Part shown: positions 40,428 through 41,583 of the stretch, in pieces | How positions within the stretch are numbered: the stretch's first letter is position 1 | Layout of the letters: the number at the start of each line of letters is the position of its first letter | Source of the DNA: Candidatus Pullilachnospira intestinigallinarum | Lineage (GTDB): Bacteria > Bacillota > Clostridia > Lachnospirales > Lachnospiraceae | Direction: 5' to 3' | Length of the DNA: 41,583 nucleotides | Assembly: GCA_018711275.1 (NCBI GenBank) | Contig: DVIN01000033.1 | Location: forward strand, 1 to 41,583 | Position numbers and translations under genes: made by a program | The notes under the pieces: generated by a model | What the model saw: only the letters and a program-made list of their open reading frames with translations | What the model was told of the DNA's origin: nothing | Database searches by the model: none

Positions 40428-41255
40428 TTATCCCAGCGGAATCTCCAGGGTAAATTCCTCCGTCTGCCCCTCCCCCGAAGATGTCTGAAGGGTACCCGAA
40501 AAGCTTACGCTGCTGTCGCTGACACTCCTGTCCTCAACTACAGCCATTCCGTCTCCGGGATTGGCAAAACCCGCTGACTGAACAAAAAGATCTGTCTCCG
40601 TTCCTGACAGATTCTGGCGGTAAATACCAGGCTGCTGAGTGTTTGTTCCCCAGTAATAGATATCCTTTCCCACAATACCGATAAATGTCCCCGGAATCGT
40701 TCCCACCAGATACCTGTCGCCAAAGTCTTCATCCATCCGGTACACATTGCTGAAACTGTCTCCATAATACAGATATCCTTCGTTATACTGAAGATTATAG
40801 ATATTCGGCGTGTCTTTCGCTTCTGTGACCGTTCTGTCGGAACCGTCCCTGGAAATGCTGACATATACACGTCCTTTGAAATTCATAGCCTCCAATTGTG
40901 GATAACCAACGTAGACAAACCGGTTTTCTGTGGATATCATGTGTTTCGACGCATCCGGATAGTACACCAGACGGTCAAGCACCGTCCGGTTTCCTTTGCC
41001 ATCCACCGCCACCAGTTTCCCAAGCACATCCGGATCCCCCTCCGTATTATCCTCCCAGAATCCGCCGGTACTTTCCACTTCCTCCTCGGTAAAATCTTCC
41101 TCCGTACATCTCTCAATCTGATAAGTTTCATCTCCCTGATCAATAACAATCGGAGAGTTATCCACATACCCCTCCGGATTTTCCTTTGTTTTGCACCCGG
41201 ATACCAATAAAATCCCCATCAGTATCCATAAGCCCATCCATCTTCTGTTCTTCAT
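40428..41255 (-). CDS. Lipoprotein of unknown function
   Basis: Secreted lipoprotein of 275 residues. Lipobox LVSGC with the lipidated cysteine at 21 after a basic start and hydrophobic core. The next ~50 residues are acidic (TEEDFTEEEVEST). The rest has repeated beta-type units with aromatic pairs (RFVYVGYP, YLYYGDSF, DIYYWGTN), resembling DUF5050-like beta-propeller lipoproteins of Firmicutes; this family link is tentative. AAGGAG precedes the ATG. No terminator was seen between its stop and the fab operon promoter 50 bases on. Confidence 0.8.
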   Translation of the reverse strand: MKNRRWMGLWILMGILLVSGCKTKENPEGYVDNSPIVIDQGDETYQIERCTEEDFTEEEVESTGGFWEDNTEGDPDVLGKLVAVDGKGNRTVLDRLVYYPDASKHMISTENRFVYVGYPQLEAMNFKGRVYVSISRDGSDRTVTEAKDTPNIYNLQYNEGYLYYGDSFSNVYRMDEDFGDRYLVGTIPGTFIGIVGKDIYYWGTNTQQPGIYRQNLSGTETDLFVQSAGFANPGDGMAVVEDRSVSDSSVSFSGTLQTSSGEGQTEEFTLEIPLG

Positions 41256-41290
41256 AGATTCCTTCTCCTTATGGTTCTTTCTTTCATCTT

Positions 41291-41320
41291 ATCATAGAAT
41301 CAGGGAATAATCATCAGCAA
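41291..41320 (-). promoter_or_regulatory. Promoter of the lipoprotein gene
   Basis: Minus strand: -35 TTGCTG (41315-41320), 18-bp spacer, -10 TATGAT (41291-41296). Confidence 0.5.
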
Positions 41321-41336
41321 TCAGCAAAAATCGGCA

Positions 41337-41364
41337 CAAAAAAAGCGAAGATAAATATCTTCGC
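41337..41364 (-). terminator. Terminator of the tRNA cluster
   Basis: Minus strand: stem GCGAAGAT/ATCTTCGC with a 4-base loop, followed by a run of seven T. It lies just after tRNA-Lys. Confidence 0.85.
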
Positions 41365-41377
41365 TTTCCACATTGCA

Positions 41378-41450
41378 TGAGGCATCGGGGATTCGAACCC
41401 CGGACAACTTGATTAAAAGTCAAGTGCTCTACCGACTGAGCTAATGCTCC
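41378..41450 (-). tRNA. tRNA-Lys (anticodon TTT)
   Basis: Complete 73-nt cloverleaf without encoded CCA. D arm GCTC/GAGC, anticodon stem CTTGA/TCAAG with loop CTTTTAA (anticodon TTT), T arm CGGGG-TTCGAAT-CCCCG, discriminator A. The acceptor stem GGAGCAT/ATGCCTC has one G-U pair and one A-C mismatch at 3-70, which is unusual. Confidence 0.93.
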
Positions 41451-41459
41451 ATATATCAA

Positions 41460-41531
41460 CTGGGCTAGCTGGATTCGAACCAGCGAGTGCAGGAGTCAAA
41501 GTCCTGTGCCTTACCGCTTGGCGATAGCCCA
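41460..41531 (-). tRNA. tRNA-Gln (anticodon TTG)
   Basis: Complete 72-nt cloverleaf. Acceptor TGGGCTA/TAGCCCA with the U1-A72 pair typical of tRNA-Gln and discriminator G, anticodon stem CAGGA/TCCTG with loop CTTTGAC (anticodon TTG), T arm GCTGG-TTCGAAT-CCAGC. Nine bases upstream of tRNA-Lys, same transcript. Confidence 0.96.
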
Positions 41532-41549
41532 AGACCGCCTTACGGCTAA

Positions 41550-41583
41550 GGTGGATAAAGGGATTCGAACCCTTGGCCTCCAG
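41550..41583 (-). tRNA. Partial tRNA cut by the window end
   Basis: Only the 3' part is present: T arm AAGGG-TTCGAAT-CCCTT and acceptor strand TATCCAC, then a C in the discriminator position. A C discriminator would suit tRNA-His, but the anticodon lies outside the window, so the isotype is not established. A hairpin CCTTA/TAAGG separates it from tRNA-Gln. Confidence 0.75.

Overview
The window is about 41.6 kb of chromosome from a low-G+C-lineage (Firmicutes) anaerobe with moderate G+C, most likely a spore-forming member of the Lachnospiraceae / Clostridium cluster XIVa. The evidence is a GlgC/GlgD pair, a pyrophosphatase with a CBS-DRTGG insert, a fused AccD-AccA, FabK as enoyl-ACP reductase, SpoIID and a SpoIIQ-like protein, strong Shine-Dalgarno sites, and no sign of phage or a complete insertion sequence. 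It is mostly core genome.

Layout. 1-333: unassigned sequence, then the gdhA terminator. 334-4212 (minus): NADP-type glutamate dehydrogenase with a structured leader, then a pyrophosphatase/flavin reductase pair. 4376-6209 (plus): S1-domain protein and hemolysin III family protein. 6463-10173 (plus): glgC, glgD and a circularly permuted ATP-grasp gene that has lost its 3' end. 9972-10801 (minus): GIY-YIG protein and DUF1648 membrane protein. 11013-15726 (plus): response regulator, sensor kinase and lipoprotein with overlapping or touching ends, then an alanine-racemase-like gene. 16079-18814: a Zn/Cd-type P1B ATPase with a striking His/Cys repeat tail and an ArsR-type dyad in its promoter. 19007-27146 (minus): SGNH hydrolase, then DUF3786, MoxR, DUF58, transglutaminase, SpoIID and SpoIIQ-like (transcribed in that order). 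27296: GNAT. 27948-30323 (minus): L-rhamnose mutarotase, ZIP transporter and iron-type alcohol dehydrogenase. 30659-40299 (minus): a type II fatty acid synthesis operon, acpP-fabK-fabD-fabG-fabF-accB-fabZ-accC-accDA-nitronate monooxygenase-like. 40428-41255: lipoprotein. 41378-41583: tRNA-Lys, tRNA-Gln and a cut tRNA.

How the parts work together. The fab operon holds acetyl-CoA carboxylase and the elongation cycle but no fabH and no MarR-type regulator. It starts at a consensus promoter whose -10 is covered by a perfect TTTGA-N3-TCAAA dyad. A second TTTGA-N3-TCAAA dyad lies between fabK and fabD, just after an intrinsic terminator, so acpP-fabK and the rest can be expressed separately. A hairpin that contains the acpP stop codon adds a third control point. 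The SpoIID/SpoIIQ-like pair belongs to the engulfment machinery of sporulation, and the SpoIIQ-like gene has a sigma-F-like promoter.

The most interesting unexplained signals are: two promoter-plus-terminator units flanking the metal ATPase that would make short RNAs; two mutually exclusive hairpins in the gdhA leader; the internal fab operon control region; a hairpin-forming dispersed repeat found twice; and an operator-like dyad in an otherwise empty 550-base gap. I found no clear new defence or mobile system.
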